Shown here: piece by piece, positions 18,096 through 26,266 of the stretch
Layout of the letters: each line of letters opens with the position of its first letter
Numbering within the stretch: position 1 is the stretch's first letter
DNA from: Vallitaleaceae bacterium 9-2
Lineage (GTDB): Bacteria > Bacillota > Clostridia > Lachnospirales > Vallitaleaceae
Length of the DNA: 64,000 bases
Assembly: GCA_038396585.1 (NCBI GenBank)
Contig: CP121691.1
Coordinates: 434,001-498,000, forward strand
Direction of reading: 5' to 3'
The notes under the pieces: model-generated
Database searches by the model: none
Told to the model about the DNA's origin: nothing
Seen by the model: only the letters and a program-made list of their open reading frames with translations
Made by a program: the position numbers and the translations under genes

Positions 18096-19433
18096 TTGTT
18101 TAGGTAGATGACGATATTTTTCATAGTCTTTTAATGCATCCACAACTTTTGGTGAGAGAATTAATAATGCAATAAGGTTTGGAAAAATCATGAATCCGTT
18201 AAACAAATCGGCAAGTTCCCAAACCATATCAACATTTAGTTTTGAACCGATGATAATGCAGCCAAGAACAAGAAATTTATAGAGGGGAATTGCCTTAGCG
18301 CCAAATAGGTATCGGATATTGCTCTCGCCAAAATAGTACCATCCTACAATGGTGGTTAGTGCAAAAAAGAATATAGCAATGGCAATAAAAAGGGTTCCCA
18401 AGTGGCCAAAAGAAGTCTCAAAACCTATCTGGGTAAGTTCGACACCCGACGCACCACTATCCATGGCACCCGACGTTAAAATCACCAAGGCGGTTAACGT
18501 ACATATAATCATGGTATCAAACGTGACGCCGAATAAAGCGACTAAGCCCTGTTCACCAGGATGAGAGACCTTTGCCACTGCATGGGCATGGGGGGTGGAA
18601 CCCATGCCGGCTTCATTGGAAAAAAGTCCTCTGGCTACGCCATATCGAATGACGTTCATGATAGTCACTCCGAGCAAACCGCCACCAAGTGCTTGTGGAG
18701 AAAAAGCACCAATCAAGATGGAACGAAGGGCGGAAAAGAAGTTGTCAAAGTTAAGGATAATAACGCCAAAACTTCCGATAACATATAGTAGTGCCATGAG
18801 AGGAACAACTCTCTCTGTAAAAGAGGCAATGCTGGATATGCCCCCAATCAAAATGGCGCCAACGATAATAGCAACAAATATTCCGATGTAGATTGAAGGA
18901 ATTTGGGTTACATTATTGGCCGCCTCAACAATGGAATTTGACTGAACAATATTCCCCATAAACCCAAGAGCTACAATGATTGCAAGGGCAAAAAAGACCG
19001 CTAGGAACTTGCTTTTGATACCGTGGCGGATATAATATGCAGGACCTCCTGTGATTTGACCGTCAACCTCAGTCTTATATAACTGTCCAAGAACAGCCTC
19101 TGCGAAGTTGGTAGCCATCCCAAAGAACGCGCTGACCCACATCCAAAAAATGGCGCCTGGACCTCCGGCGGCAAGTGCTGTTGCTACGCCGGCTAGATTA
19201 CCTGTCCCAACTTGAGCGGCAATGGCAGTGGACAAAGCTTGAAACGAGCTCATGCCTTTGGCATCAGCCTTTTGACTTGGGCGCATTATATTCTTAAAGA
19301 CCCTCTTGTAGGCTTGACCGGTTAAACGCTGAACAAAGTTCAGACGAATCGTATAAAAAATTCCGGTTCCTATTAAAAGGGGGATGAGGATAGGCCCCCA
19401 AAGCAAGGTGTTGATTTTTTCGATGATTTCCAT
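18081..19433 (-). CDS. AGCS family sodium:alanine (amino acid) symporter
   Basis: A 450-residue secondary transporter with about 11 membrane helices. Family signatures include the start (INTLLWGPILIPLLIGTGIFYTIRL), GTGNLAGVATALAAGGPGAIFWMW, and GLFSNEAGMGSTPHAHA. It imports alanine or glycine with Na+. Its 3' end overlaps the 3' end of the convergent papain-like gene by 15 bases with no terminator between. It follows the HAAS protein gene by 11 bases and is probably in the PadR-HAAS operon. Confidence 0.95.
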   Translation of the reverse strand: MEIIEKINTLLWGPILIPLLIGTGIFYTIRLNFVQRLTGQAYKRVFKNIMRPSQKADAKGMSSFQALSTAIAAQVGTGNLAGVATALAAGGPGAIFWMWVSAFFGMATNFAEAVLGQLYKTEVDGQITGGPAYYIRHGIKSKFLAVFFALAIIVALGFMGNIVQSNSIVEAANNVTQIPSIYIGIFVAIIVGAILIGGISSIASFTERVVPLMALLYVIGSFGVIILNFDNFFSALRSILIGAFSPQALGGGLLGVTIMNVIRYGVARGLFSNEAGMGSTPHAHAVAKVSHPGEQGLVALFGVTFDTMIICTLTALVILTSGAMDSGASGVELTQIGFETSFGHLGTLFIAIAIFFFALTTIVGWYYFGESNIRYLFGAKAIPLYKFLVLGCIIIGSKLNVDMVWELADLFNGFMIFPNLIALLILSPKVVDALKDYEKYRHLPKQSVEK

Positions 19434-19444
19434 GAATGTCTCCT

Positions 19445-20401
19445 TTATGTATGTTTTATAATCGCGCGAACATGCTTAAATATATCAATGGATGCCAAGA
19501 CGATGATAACCAAAATAGCAATGCGAAAGCCGGTATTAAGGGATTGTCCAAATTCTATATGCTCACGTTCAAAGACGGTGCTTAAGAGTGGAAAATTTAT
19601 CCAATCAGGTAAGATCATAAGGCGATAAAAAAGAATAATGCCTGCAACATCTAAAAAGATAGAAGCAATTCGGGTTGCTCGCTGCCAGCTTCTTTTTATA
19701 AGTAGATATACATTTAACAAAAGATTAACGCCTAGAATCAGATTGATCCAAATTAAAAAAGGTCGAAGTACACTGATATTGATAAAAGGCGTGATTTTTT
19801 CATCAATCAGGAGCATAATTTCCGGTGGTGAAGGATGATTAAAAAAGACAAGGGCAATGCAAATAAAAACAGATTCAAAGACAAGTTCTGAGATGCAAAG
19901 TGCCTGGTGGCTTTCAGGTGCTTTTTCTAAAAGGTCAAGGGACCATTCTTCATCAGCATTTATGGGTTCTTCTGGAGCATGATGGCTAATGATGACAAAA
20001 ATAAGTGTTACAATCCCAAGAGTCGATAAACTTCCTTGCCAAATGTCAATGAGGATGGTGTAAATCGTCGGAAAGATATCGGTGGTATCAGATAGTGTGA
20101 TAAGATGTGAGACGGTTATACCAATAGCTGTTCCGATAAGTGCAATCTTAAGTATTAACCAATAGACATCAATATATGTTGGACCGATAAGACATCTAGG
20201 TGTGCTCATATATGCCGAGGCAACTTTTTTAGGAGGACCCATTGAACGCATGGCGTCTTCATATTCAGCGTCTGTATACTCTTTTTTTCCATAATTTTCT
20301 TCAAGATAATCATATAGATTTGCTTCTATTTCAGATAAGATCTCCTCCCTTTGTTTTGGCGGCAGATATTTTCCGATGGTATATAAATAATTGGATATCA
20401 T
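19445..20401 (-). CDS. HAAS-domain membrane protein
   Basis: A 318-residue protein. The N-terminal 70 residues are a HAAS-type helical domain (YLYTIGKYLPPKQREEILSE, then EYEDAMRSMGPPKKVASAY). At least five to six membrane helices follow. HAAS proteins occur almost always beside a PadR regulator, as here, where the start codon overlaps the PadR stop by four bases. Their role is unclear; envelope stress or transport control has been suggested. The third gene of this apparent operon is the AGCS symporter. Confidence 0.82.
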   Translation of the reverse strand: MISNYLYTIGKYLPPKQREEILSEIEANLYDYLEENYGKKEYTDAEYEDAMRSMGPPKKVASAYMSTPRCLIGPTYIDVYWLILKIALIGTAIGITVSHLITLSDTTDIFPTIYTILIDIWQGSLSTLGIVTLIFVIISHHAPEEPINADEEWSLDLLEKAPESHQALCISELVFESVFICIALVFFNHPSPPEIMLLIDEKITPFINISVLRPFLIWINLILGVNLLLNVYLLIKRSWQRATRIASIFLDVAGIILFYRLMILPDWINFPLLSTVFEREHIEFGQSLNTGFRIAILVIIVLASIDIFKHVRAIIKHT

Positions 20402-20739
20402 TGTACTCCTCCTACAAGTTTTGACATGGTGGCATTAATGGTATGCCAATCGTGTGTTAACTGTTCGCGAATTTCTCTTCCGATAGCACTGATTTGATAA
20501 TATCGGCGGGGACGATTATCTTCGACCTGCCACAATGATTCTAAGAGCCCTTGCTTTTCGAGGCGACGAAGTAATGGATAAAGAGTGTTTTGCTCAATTG
20601 ACAATCCTTGGTCATTTAAAGCTTGAATAAGGCTGTAGCCATATTGAGGCTTATCCATTTGGGTAAGGACAGCGAGGACAAGGGTGCCGCGCTTCATTTC
20701 TTGCTGTATATTTGTAAGTATTTTATTTGACGCATCCAT
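20398..20739 (-). CDS. PadR family transcriptional regulator
   Basis: A 113-residue winged-helix repressor with the classical PadR sequence: MKRGTLVLAVLTQMDKPQYGYSLIQALNDQGLSIEQNTLYPLLRRLEKQGLLES, then the wing NRPRRYYQISAIGR. Short subfamily-1 PadR proteins usually repress their own operon. The gene is first in the leftward operon with the HAAS and AGCS genes. A good promoter lies just upstream, with a partly symmetrical sequence between its boxes. Confidence 0.93.
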   Translation of the reverse strand: MDASNKILTNIQQEMKRGTLVLAVLTQMDKPQYGYSLIQALNDQGLSIEQNTLYPLLRRLEKQGLLESLWQVEDNRPRRYYQISAIGREIREQLTHDWHTINATMSKLVGGVQ

Positions 20740-20759
20740 AAGATCAACTCCTTTATTGC

Positions 20760-20789
20760 ATTATAATGTATGACGTACAGTATTGTCAA
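20760..20789 (-). promoter_or_regulatory. sigma-A promoter of the padR operon
   Basis: On the minus strand TTGACA (20789-20784), an 18-base spacer and TATAAT (20765-20760). The spacer contains the ACGT-centred sequence CTGTACGTCATA, a candidate PadR operator. Between here and the nitroreductase gene (to 21003) there is AT-rich DNA and a 19-codon GTG frame (20879-20938) without a ribosome binding site. Confidence 0.7.
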
Positions 20790-21003
20790 TTAAAAACATT
20801 TTATATACATAATATTGTTGCTTTGTTTTATAAAATAAATATGTTATTATAAATTTATAAAAGCCCCCTAATATTGACGTGGAGCAAAAGAGGCTGACCA
20901 AATTTTTACATGATGCAATTATAGAGTATATGCGTTAAAAGAGAAGTACAGCATCTGCTGCCGATGAAAGTATATCAAGATAGAATGAGAGGAGTGCAAG
21001 TAT

Positions 21004-21849
21004 ATGAAAGTGAATTTTTCCGTGGATGAAGCCGTTAAAAAAAGGTATAGTGTGCGTAATTATAGTGATAAGGACATAAGTGAGGAATTAAAAAAAGACA
21101 TAGATGCTTTTGTTTTACAGTTGGATAATCCTTTGGGTGTAAAGGTACACTTTCATGACTTGGACTTATTGACCAATTCGAATGACCAAAAACTAGGCAC
21201 GTACGGTGTCATTAAAGGTGCGCGACACTATATCGGAGCAACGGTTGAAAAGGTACCGATGGCTCTAGAAGCTTTAGGATATGCGTTTGAAACATTAATC
21301 CTTTATTTGGCACATAAGGATATAGGAACATGTTGGTTAGGCGGAACCTTTGACCGTAAAGGCTTTGCAGCGGCGATGAACCTTGGGGAAAAAACACTTT
21401 TCCCCATTGTATCGCCCTATGGATATGCGGCAAACAAGAAGCACATTAAAGAAATTGCGATGCGTAAAGTGATTAAAGCAGACCAAAGAAAGCCATGGAA
21501 TGAACTGTTTTTTGACACGGACTTTTTGACGCCACTGACTAAAGAAAAAGCCGGAGAGTTTATGGGGGCATTGGAGATGGTACGTCTAGCGCCCTCAGCG
21601 TCCAACAAGCAGCCTTGGCGTATTGTATGGCGTGATGGTATCTGGCATTTTTATGAATACAAAACACCAGGATATAGTGACCGGTTTACATATGATATAC
21701 AACGTATTGATATGGGAATTGCAGCGGCCCACTTTGATCTTTTGTTAAGACAAAAAGGCAAGATAGGCGCTTTTGAACTGATGGAGGGGCTAGAAAATGG
21801 ATTACCTCAAAATATGGAGTATGTATTTTCTTGGAAACCTATGATTTAG
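21004..21849 (+). CDS. nitroreductase family protein (TM1586 type)
   Basis: A 281-residue FMN-dependent oxidoreductase fold, made of two tandem nitroreductase-like halves as in the Thermotoga TM1586 group. The N-terminal half has VKKRYSVRNYSDKDIS (the usual R-S-x-R-x-F/Y flavin-binding start) and the second half has MVRLAPSASNKQPWRIVWR. The family uses NAD(P)H to reduce nitro or quinone groups, but this branch is uncharacterised. A GAGAGGAG ribosome binding site precedes the ATG. It stands alone; its 3' end overlaps the convergent yeiH-like gene by four bases. Confidence 0.85.
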   Translation: MKVNFSVDEAVKKRYSVRNYSDKDISEELKKDIDAFVLQLDNPLGVKVHFHDLDLLTNSNDQKLGTYGVIKGARHYIGATVEKVPMALEALGYAFETLILYLAHKDIGTCWLGGTFDRKGFAAAMNLGEKTLFPIVSPYGYAANKKHIKEIAMRKVIKADQRKPWNELFFDTDFLTPLTKEKAGEFMGALEMVRLAPSASNKQPWRIVWRDGIWHFYEYKTPGYSDRFTYDIQRIDMGIAAAHFDLLLRQKGKIGAFELMEGLENGLPQNMEYVFSWKPMI

Positions 21850-22859
21850 ATGATTCCCATAAAATATTCGACGCTAATGGCAACAATAACCACAAGAGCA
21901 GAGATAATAAATCCGTGAAGCATTGGACGTGCTCCGGATTTTTTTATTTCTTGGATATTGGTATTTAATCCAATGGCGGCAAGAGAAGCGACCATGAGGA
22001 ATTTACTTAATTCTTTTAAGCTGGTGGAAAAAGCAGGTGAAAAAAGTCCGAAACTGTTGAGTATGGCCATACCGACGAACGCGAGAATAAACCATGGAAA
22101 TAAATGAGTGATGCGAACAGTGTTTTGCTGATTTTGGTGCGTGTCTTTGGCACGGATACGTAAGTGAATGAGTGAAAATACAAGCACTGTGGGAATAATG
22201 GATAAGGTTCGAGTCAACTTGACCATGACGGCAAAATTGCCTGCAGCCTCGCTAAAAGCATATCCGGCGGCAACGACACTCGAGGTATCATTAACAGCAG
22301 TTCCTGCCCATAGCCCATATGCCATGTCATTTAAGTGCAACGCCTGACCCATAATCGGGAAAAGGATAATCATAACCATATCAAACAAAAAGGTTGCAGA
22401 CATAGCATAAGCAATGTCTTTGTCTTTTGCATCAATGACAGGTGCTAAAGCTGCAATGGCAGAACCGCCGCAGATACCTGTACCTGCAGAGATCATATTT
22501 GACAGCTTCCAATCTAATCCAAGAGCTTTGCCAATAAAATGTCCAAGACCAAAGCAGGTTAATAAAGTAAAGAACATCACCGTAAGGGATAGTTTTCCAA
22601 CACTTAAAATAGTGTGAACGTTCAACGATGCACCAAGAAGAATGATGGAGAATTTGAGGATTTTTTTTGAGGTAAACTTAAGACCGATACGCATATGCTG
22701 ATTCGGACGATAAAACTGATGAAGACCCATTCCGATAAAGAGGGCAAGAACAGAACTACCGATAAGATGTATAGGGAACATAGCCTCAATCCATTGGGCA
22801 ATCAAAGCGATACTAAGGGCAAGTATAAATCCGGGACATATTTGATAGATTTTTTTCAT
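21846..22859 (-). CDS. YeiH family putative sulfate exporter (UPF0324)
   Basis: A 337-residue membrane protein with about ten helices and the family's conserved runs: SKKILKFSIILLGASLNVHTI, SAGTGICGGSAIAALAPVIDAKD, and GLWAGTAVNDTSSVVAAGYAFS. Members are annotated as sulfate or sulfite-related exporters (PSE family), with little direct proof. A LysR-type gene is divergent from it, and the intergenic region has a dyad just upstream of its -35 box, so activation by that regulator is likely. Confidence 0.9.
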   Translation of the reverse strand: MKKIYQICPGFILALSIALIAQWIEAMFPIHLIGSSVLALFIGMGLHQFYRPNQHMRIGLKFTSKKILKFSIILLGASLNVHTILSVGKLSLTVMFFTLLTCFGLGHFIGKALGLDWKLSNMISAGTGICGGSAIAALAPVIDAKDKDIAYAMSATFLFDMVMIILFPIMGQALHLNDMAYGLWAGTAVNDTSSVVAAGYAFSEAAGNFAVMVKLTRTLSIIPTVLVFSLIHLRIRAKDTHQNQQNTVRITHLFPWFILAFVGMAILNSFGLFSPAFSTSLKELSKFLMVASLAAIGLNTNIQEIKKSGARPMLHGFIISALVVIVAISVEYFMGII

Positions 22860-22887
22860 GATGAACCTCCTAATGTGTTATGCAATG

Positions 22888-22938
22888 ATTGTAGAGGATA
22901 ATAACAATAAAATCCAATGATGATTTATTATTAATCAT
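22888..22938 (-). promoter_or_regulatory. yeiH-like promoter with LysR-type operator dyad
   Basis: Minus-strand promoter TTGGAT (22917-22912), 18-base spacer, TACAAT (22893-22888). Directly upstream, 22920-22938 is the dyad ATGATT-N7-AATCAT, which also contains the T-N11-A type symmetry used by LysR proteins. A -10-like TATGAT for the divergent lysR gene is at 22949-22954, so one operator could control both genes. Confidence 0.6.
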
Positions 22939-22993
22939 AAAAATATGTTATGATAGAGGTAAATGTGAATATTTTAATAGGAGGTAGATACAT

Positions 22994-23890
22994 ATGCTAG
23001 ATGTAAAACTACAGTCTTTTTTAAAAGTTGTTGAATTAAAGAATTACACCCAGGCAGCAAAAGCATTAAACTTAACCCAACCTGCAATTACGCAGCATAT
23101 CAAAAAATTGGAGGAACATTATCAATGTAAGCTCATCCAAATTATCGGAAAATCTGTTCATCTGACAGCTCAAGGCGAAGCGCTTTACCATTATGCAAAT
23201 TTGCAGATGGCGAATGAAGACTTGTTGATGAACCAACTTCAAAAGGTGGCGATGCCGATTAAGATTGGCGCAACGCTGTCGATTGCACAATATTATTTGG
23301 CAGATGAATTAAGTGCCTACATGGGGCGTAGCGATGATGCACTATCGTTGACCGTTAAAAACACACAGTCTATTATTGAAATGCTACTGAATAATACCCT
23401 GTATTGTGCCTTTGTTGAAGGGATTTTTGATAAATCATTGTTTGCCTACAAGCAATTTTGTACGACGCGATTTCTTCCGGTGGCAAGACAAAATCATCCC
23501 CTTGCAGGTAGAACTATTCAGCGCGTCGATACATACGCATATCCTTTGATTTTGAGGGAGCAAGGTTCAGGAACCCGTGAGATCTATGAAAACTATCTTT
23601 ATCAAAACAATGATACGATTCATTTGGCAAAAAAAATTTATGAAATTAGCAGTTTTGGTGTTATTAAAAAAATCCTGAAGGACACGGATGCCATTTCATT
23701 TATGTATGAAAAAGTTGCCTGGCAAGAGGTGCTTGACAGACAACTGTGCTATCTTGATATTCAGGATTGTCATATCCATCGTCCATTGTATTTTATCTAT
23801 CCAAAAAATAGTTTGATGAAAAATACGATTGAGACATTTTATCGACGTTTAACAGGACAAAGTCTTACTCCCACTGAAAAAAACGAATAG
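22994..23890 (+). CDS. LysR family transcriptional regulator
   Basis: A 298-residue regulator. Residues 1-60 are the winged helix-turn-helix (LQSFLKVVELKNYTQAAKALNLTQPAITQHIKKLEEHYQCKL); the rest is the periplasmic-binding-like effector domain (IGATLSIAQYYLADEL, GSGTREIYENYL). The GSGTR motif and divergence from a YeiH exporter gene resemble the CysL/YeiE subgroup that responds to sulfur compounds. The 3' end overlaps the convergent ABC permease gene by 26 bases. Confidence 0.93.
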   Translation: MLDVKLQSFLKVVELKNYTQAAKALNLTQPAITQHIKKLEEHYQCKLIQIIGKSVHLTAQGEALYHYANLQMANEDLLMNQLQKVAMPIKIGATLSIAQYYLADELSAYMGRSDDALSLTVKNTQSIIEMLLNNTLYCAFVEGIFDKSLFAYKQFCTTRFLPVARQNHPLAGRTIQRVDTYAYPLILREQGSGTREIYENYLYQNNDTIHLAKKIYEISSFGVIKKILKDTDAISFMYEKVAWQEVLDRQLCYLDIQDCHIHRPLYFIYPKNSLMKNTIETFYRRLTGQSLTPTEKNE

Positions 23891-24608
23891 AAACGAAAAG
23901 GCAAATAATGGCAAGCCCGCTTATAAGGAGTAACGGTAAGAGAATGTTATCCAAAGAATATCCTAATGTAGCCGCCTTTAGAATTTTAATACCTTGGGTT
24001 AGGGGAAGGATATTGACAAATTTTTGCATGGATGCGGGCATAATCTCATACGGAAGTGTGGCACCTGAAAAAATCAACATAGGAAAGTACAAAAGGCTGG
24101 CAATGATGCCGGCTATTTTTGAGTTCTTTGCAATACCACCCACCATCATTCCAATACTAAACATGGAGATTAATACACTTAACCATCCAAACATAAATAG
24201 CATCAAACTTCCTTGCATTGTGAATGAAAAAAATACTTTGGCGATGATGAATAATGAAGCCAATGAAAGCAGAGCATAGAGGGTATAGATGGTAAGCTGA
24301 ACAAGCAAAAGCTTAATCGGTTTAACCGGTGTTACATAGAAGCGCTTTAAGATTTCTTTTTCTCGGTAATCAGAGATTACAAGGGGTAAGCCCATCACAC
24401 CGCCGGCAATAATGGAGATAGAGGTGATGGCTCCAAAGGACTGCTCGATAAAGGAGTATTCAGCTCCGGGATAAGCGGGGCGCTGGCCATAGATGAGTCC
24501 TAGAACGATAAGGACAACGATAGGCATGCACAGTGCAAAAATAACCATATCTAATCCACGCAGTGATAGTTTGAGTTCGATTTTTAATAACGTTAAAAAT
24601 GATTTCAT
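23865..24608 (-). CDS. ABC-2 type exporter permease
   Basis: A 247-residue membrane protein with six predicted helices. It shows ABC-2 features: an N-terminal cytoplasmic stretch before the first helix, then VISDYREKEILKRFYVTPVKPIKLL, the loop typical of drug/antibiotic exporters, and FGWLSVLISMFSIGMMVGGIAKN. It forms an exporter with the ATPase gene just upstream (ATGA overlap). The substrate is unknown; the adjacent MerR-type regulator suggests a toxic amphiphile or drug. Confidence 0.9.
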   Translation of the reverse strand: MKSFLTLLKIELKLSLRGLDMVIFALCMPIVVLIVLGLIYGQRPAYPGAEYSFIEQSFGAITSISIIAGGVMGLPLVISDYREKEILKRFYVTPVKPIKLLLVQLTIYTLYALLSLASLFIIAKVFFSFTMQGSLMLFMFGWLSVLISMFSIGMMVGGIAKNSKIAGIIASLLYFPMLIFSGATLPYEIMPASMQKFVNILPLTQGIKILKAATLGYSLDNILLPLLLISGLAIICLFVSIRFFQWE

Positions 24609-25330
24609 AAGTTTTGACCTCCTTCATCGGTAAACCAAAGATAAGCGTCTTCAAATGCTGTATAAGGACTTTTGGCAATTGCTTCTTGAACGGTTCCATA
24701 AAAAACGGTTTGACCTTTTTTTAAAATACAGATTTGATCGCAAAGCAGTTCAACTTCATCCATAAAGTGGGAGGTTAAGAGGATACTAAGCCCTTCTTTT
24801 TTTAATTGAACTAAAATATTCCACACATCACGTCGCGCACGAGGGTCAAGACCTGTCGTTAATTCATCAAGGAAAACAAGCTGAGGTTTTGGAATGAGTG
24901 CAAGAATAATAAATAGACGCTGGCGCTCACCACCGGATAAATCTTTTACATAGGTGGTGGTTTTGTCGGCTAAGGCAAATTTTTGGAGCAAAGTAGAGAT
25001 GTCTTCGGGGTCTTTGTAGAGTGAAGCTGTTGCTTCACATAGCTCAAGAACTTGAATCATATGTTGATACTTGGCTTCTTGAAACTGGACGCCCACATGT
25101 TCAAAAAGTTCCTTTCGGTCTTTTCGAGGGTGCATATCCAAAATAGATATATCCCCGTTGTCGGGAATTTTGGTTCCAAGAATACATTCAATCGTTGTGG
25201 ATTTTCCGGCGCCGTTTGGACCTAAAAGACCAAAGACTTGCCCTTTTTTTAGCTGAATATTCAAGTCAGTGACAGCATTGAGTGATCCATAAGATTTATG
25301 TAGTTGATGAATGTTTAGGATGTAATCCAT
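24605..25330 (-). CDS. ABC exporter ATP-binding protein
   Basis: A 241-residue ATPase with all the motifs: Walker A GPNGAGKST, Q-loop (VGVQFQEAKY), signature LSGGERQRL, Walker B LVFLDELTTGLD and the switch histidine in LLTSHFMDEVE. The Walker B acidic residue is followed by the usual catalytic Glu. It energises the permease encoded by the overlapping gene. It is downstream of the MerR gene, with an 84-base gap holding a palindrome and a hairpin. Confidence 0.95.
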   Translation of the reverse strand: MDYILNIHQLHKSYGSLNAVTDLNIQLKKGQVFGLLGPNGAGKSTTIECILGTKIPDNGDISILDMHPRKDRKELFEHVGVQFQEAKYQHMIQVLELCEATASLYKDPEDISTLLQKFALADKTTTYVKDLSGGERQRLFIILALIPKPQLVFLDELTTGLDPRARRDVWNILVQLKKEGLSILLTSHFMDEVELLCDQICILKKGQTVFYGTVQEAIAKSPYTAFEDAYLWFTDEGGQNL

Positions 25331-25352
25331 ATATGTTCCTCCTTTTTTCTTC

Positions 25353-25403
25353 TGTGTACAGATATCTACACAAAGAATAACACCGGAGTGAAGTCTGGTG
25401 TTA
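25353..25403 (-). promoter_or_regulatory. palindrome and hairpin between merR and the ABC exporter genes
   Basis: TGTGTA-N8-TACACA (25353-25372, with GATATC inside the spacer) lies just ahead of the ATPase ribosome binding site. Next to it TAACACCGGA (25378-25387) pairs with TCTGGTGTTA (25394-25403) with one G-U pair. The hairpin lacks a good T-run, so it may be a partial terminator after merR, and the palindrome may be an operator. Confidence 0.5.
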
Positions 25404-25414
25404 TAGTGGAGGGT

Positions 25415-26158
25415 TTAGTATTTTGTTTTCATATCGTTTAGGTAATGGATGATTTGAAGCGCATTTTTTTTGGCGTCATTCAAAGAATGGATAAGCTTGT
25501 CGCAAACGGAGATGATATCTTCATCGGGTGAGGGGGTATTTAGTACATGATCCATACTTAAGTTTGTATCTTGTGCAAGGGCATTTAACATGCGTAAGAT
25601 AGCGGCTAATGAGTAATTAGCACATCGAAGCGAGCGAATAATTTTTAAACGCTGAATATCTTCATAGGTATAGATGCGATAACCGTTTTTTTGACGTTTG
25701 ACGGTGAGAAGACCATTCATTTCCCAGTTTCTTAATGTATCGGGAGTTATATCTAATAGGTCAGAAACTTCTTGACGCTTTAGGGCAGCATCGTCTTTAG
25801 ATATGGGGGAAGTATATAGCGCATTGGCAATAGCCACGGCTTCGTCTGCATGTGCAATCTCGCGTTCAACAGAGGTGATATATGTATAGGTAAGCTTGAG
25901 TGCTTTATCATATTCACGGCGAGCGGTAGTTTTAATTATGGTAATCATTTGTTTTCGTAGACCGTTTTGTAGAACCTCAATTTCGAGTGCTGTTCGAGCT
26001 AAACGAAACTGGTCAATGTGCAATTGGCTAAAGACGCGGTAGCCGTTTTCTTTTCGAATTGGGGCGCTGATGAGCTGCTGGTCTTCATACATACGCACTG
26101 TATTTGGGTGTATATTAATGATTTTTGCAATTTCTCCGGTCGTATACGTACTTTTCAT
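25415..26158 (-). CDS. regulator with two MerR-type DNA-binding domains
   Basis: About 247 residues. The N-terminal MerR domain reads YTTGEIAKIINIHPNTVRMYEDQQLISAPIRKENGYRVFSQLHIDQFRLAR. A helical region follows, and then a second, full MerR-like domain: VSDLLDITPDTLRNWEMNGLLTVKRQKNGYRIYTYEDIQRLKIIRSLR. Usual MerR proteins have one such domain and a dimerisation coil. The start is taken at ATG 26158, which has AGGTG at normal spacing; an upstream ATG at 26197 has no binding site. It probably controls the ABC exporter downstream. Drug sensing is inferred from context only. Confidence 0.85.
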   Translation of the reverse strand: MKSTYTTGEIAKIINIHPNTVRMYEDQQLISAPIRKENGYRVFSQLHIDQFRLARTALEIEVLQNGLRKQMITIIKTTARREYDKALKLTYTYITSVEREIAHADEAVAIANALYTSPISKDDAALKRQEVSDLLDITPDTLRNWEMNGLLTVKRQKNGYRIYTYEDIQRLKIIRSLRCANYSLAAILRMLNALAQDTNLSMDHVLNTPSPDEDIISVCDKLIHSLNDAKKNALQIIHYLNDMKTKY

Positions 26159-26266
26159 TTTTTTCACCTTGCTTTCATTTGCATAATATTTTATCATATT
26201 AGATAGAAAGTTTCATCACATCATTGGTTGAAATTGTACGTGTGGAAAAAGAAATGAGGTAAATAT

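Noticed and set aside
20879-20938. GTG-started frame of 19 codons before the nitroreductase gene
   Set aside because: No ribosome binding site, very short, and upstream codons are soon closed by a stop; at most a remnant.
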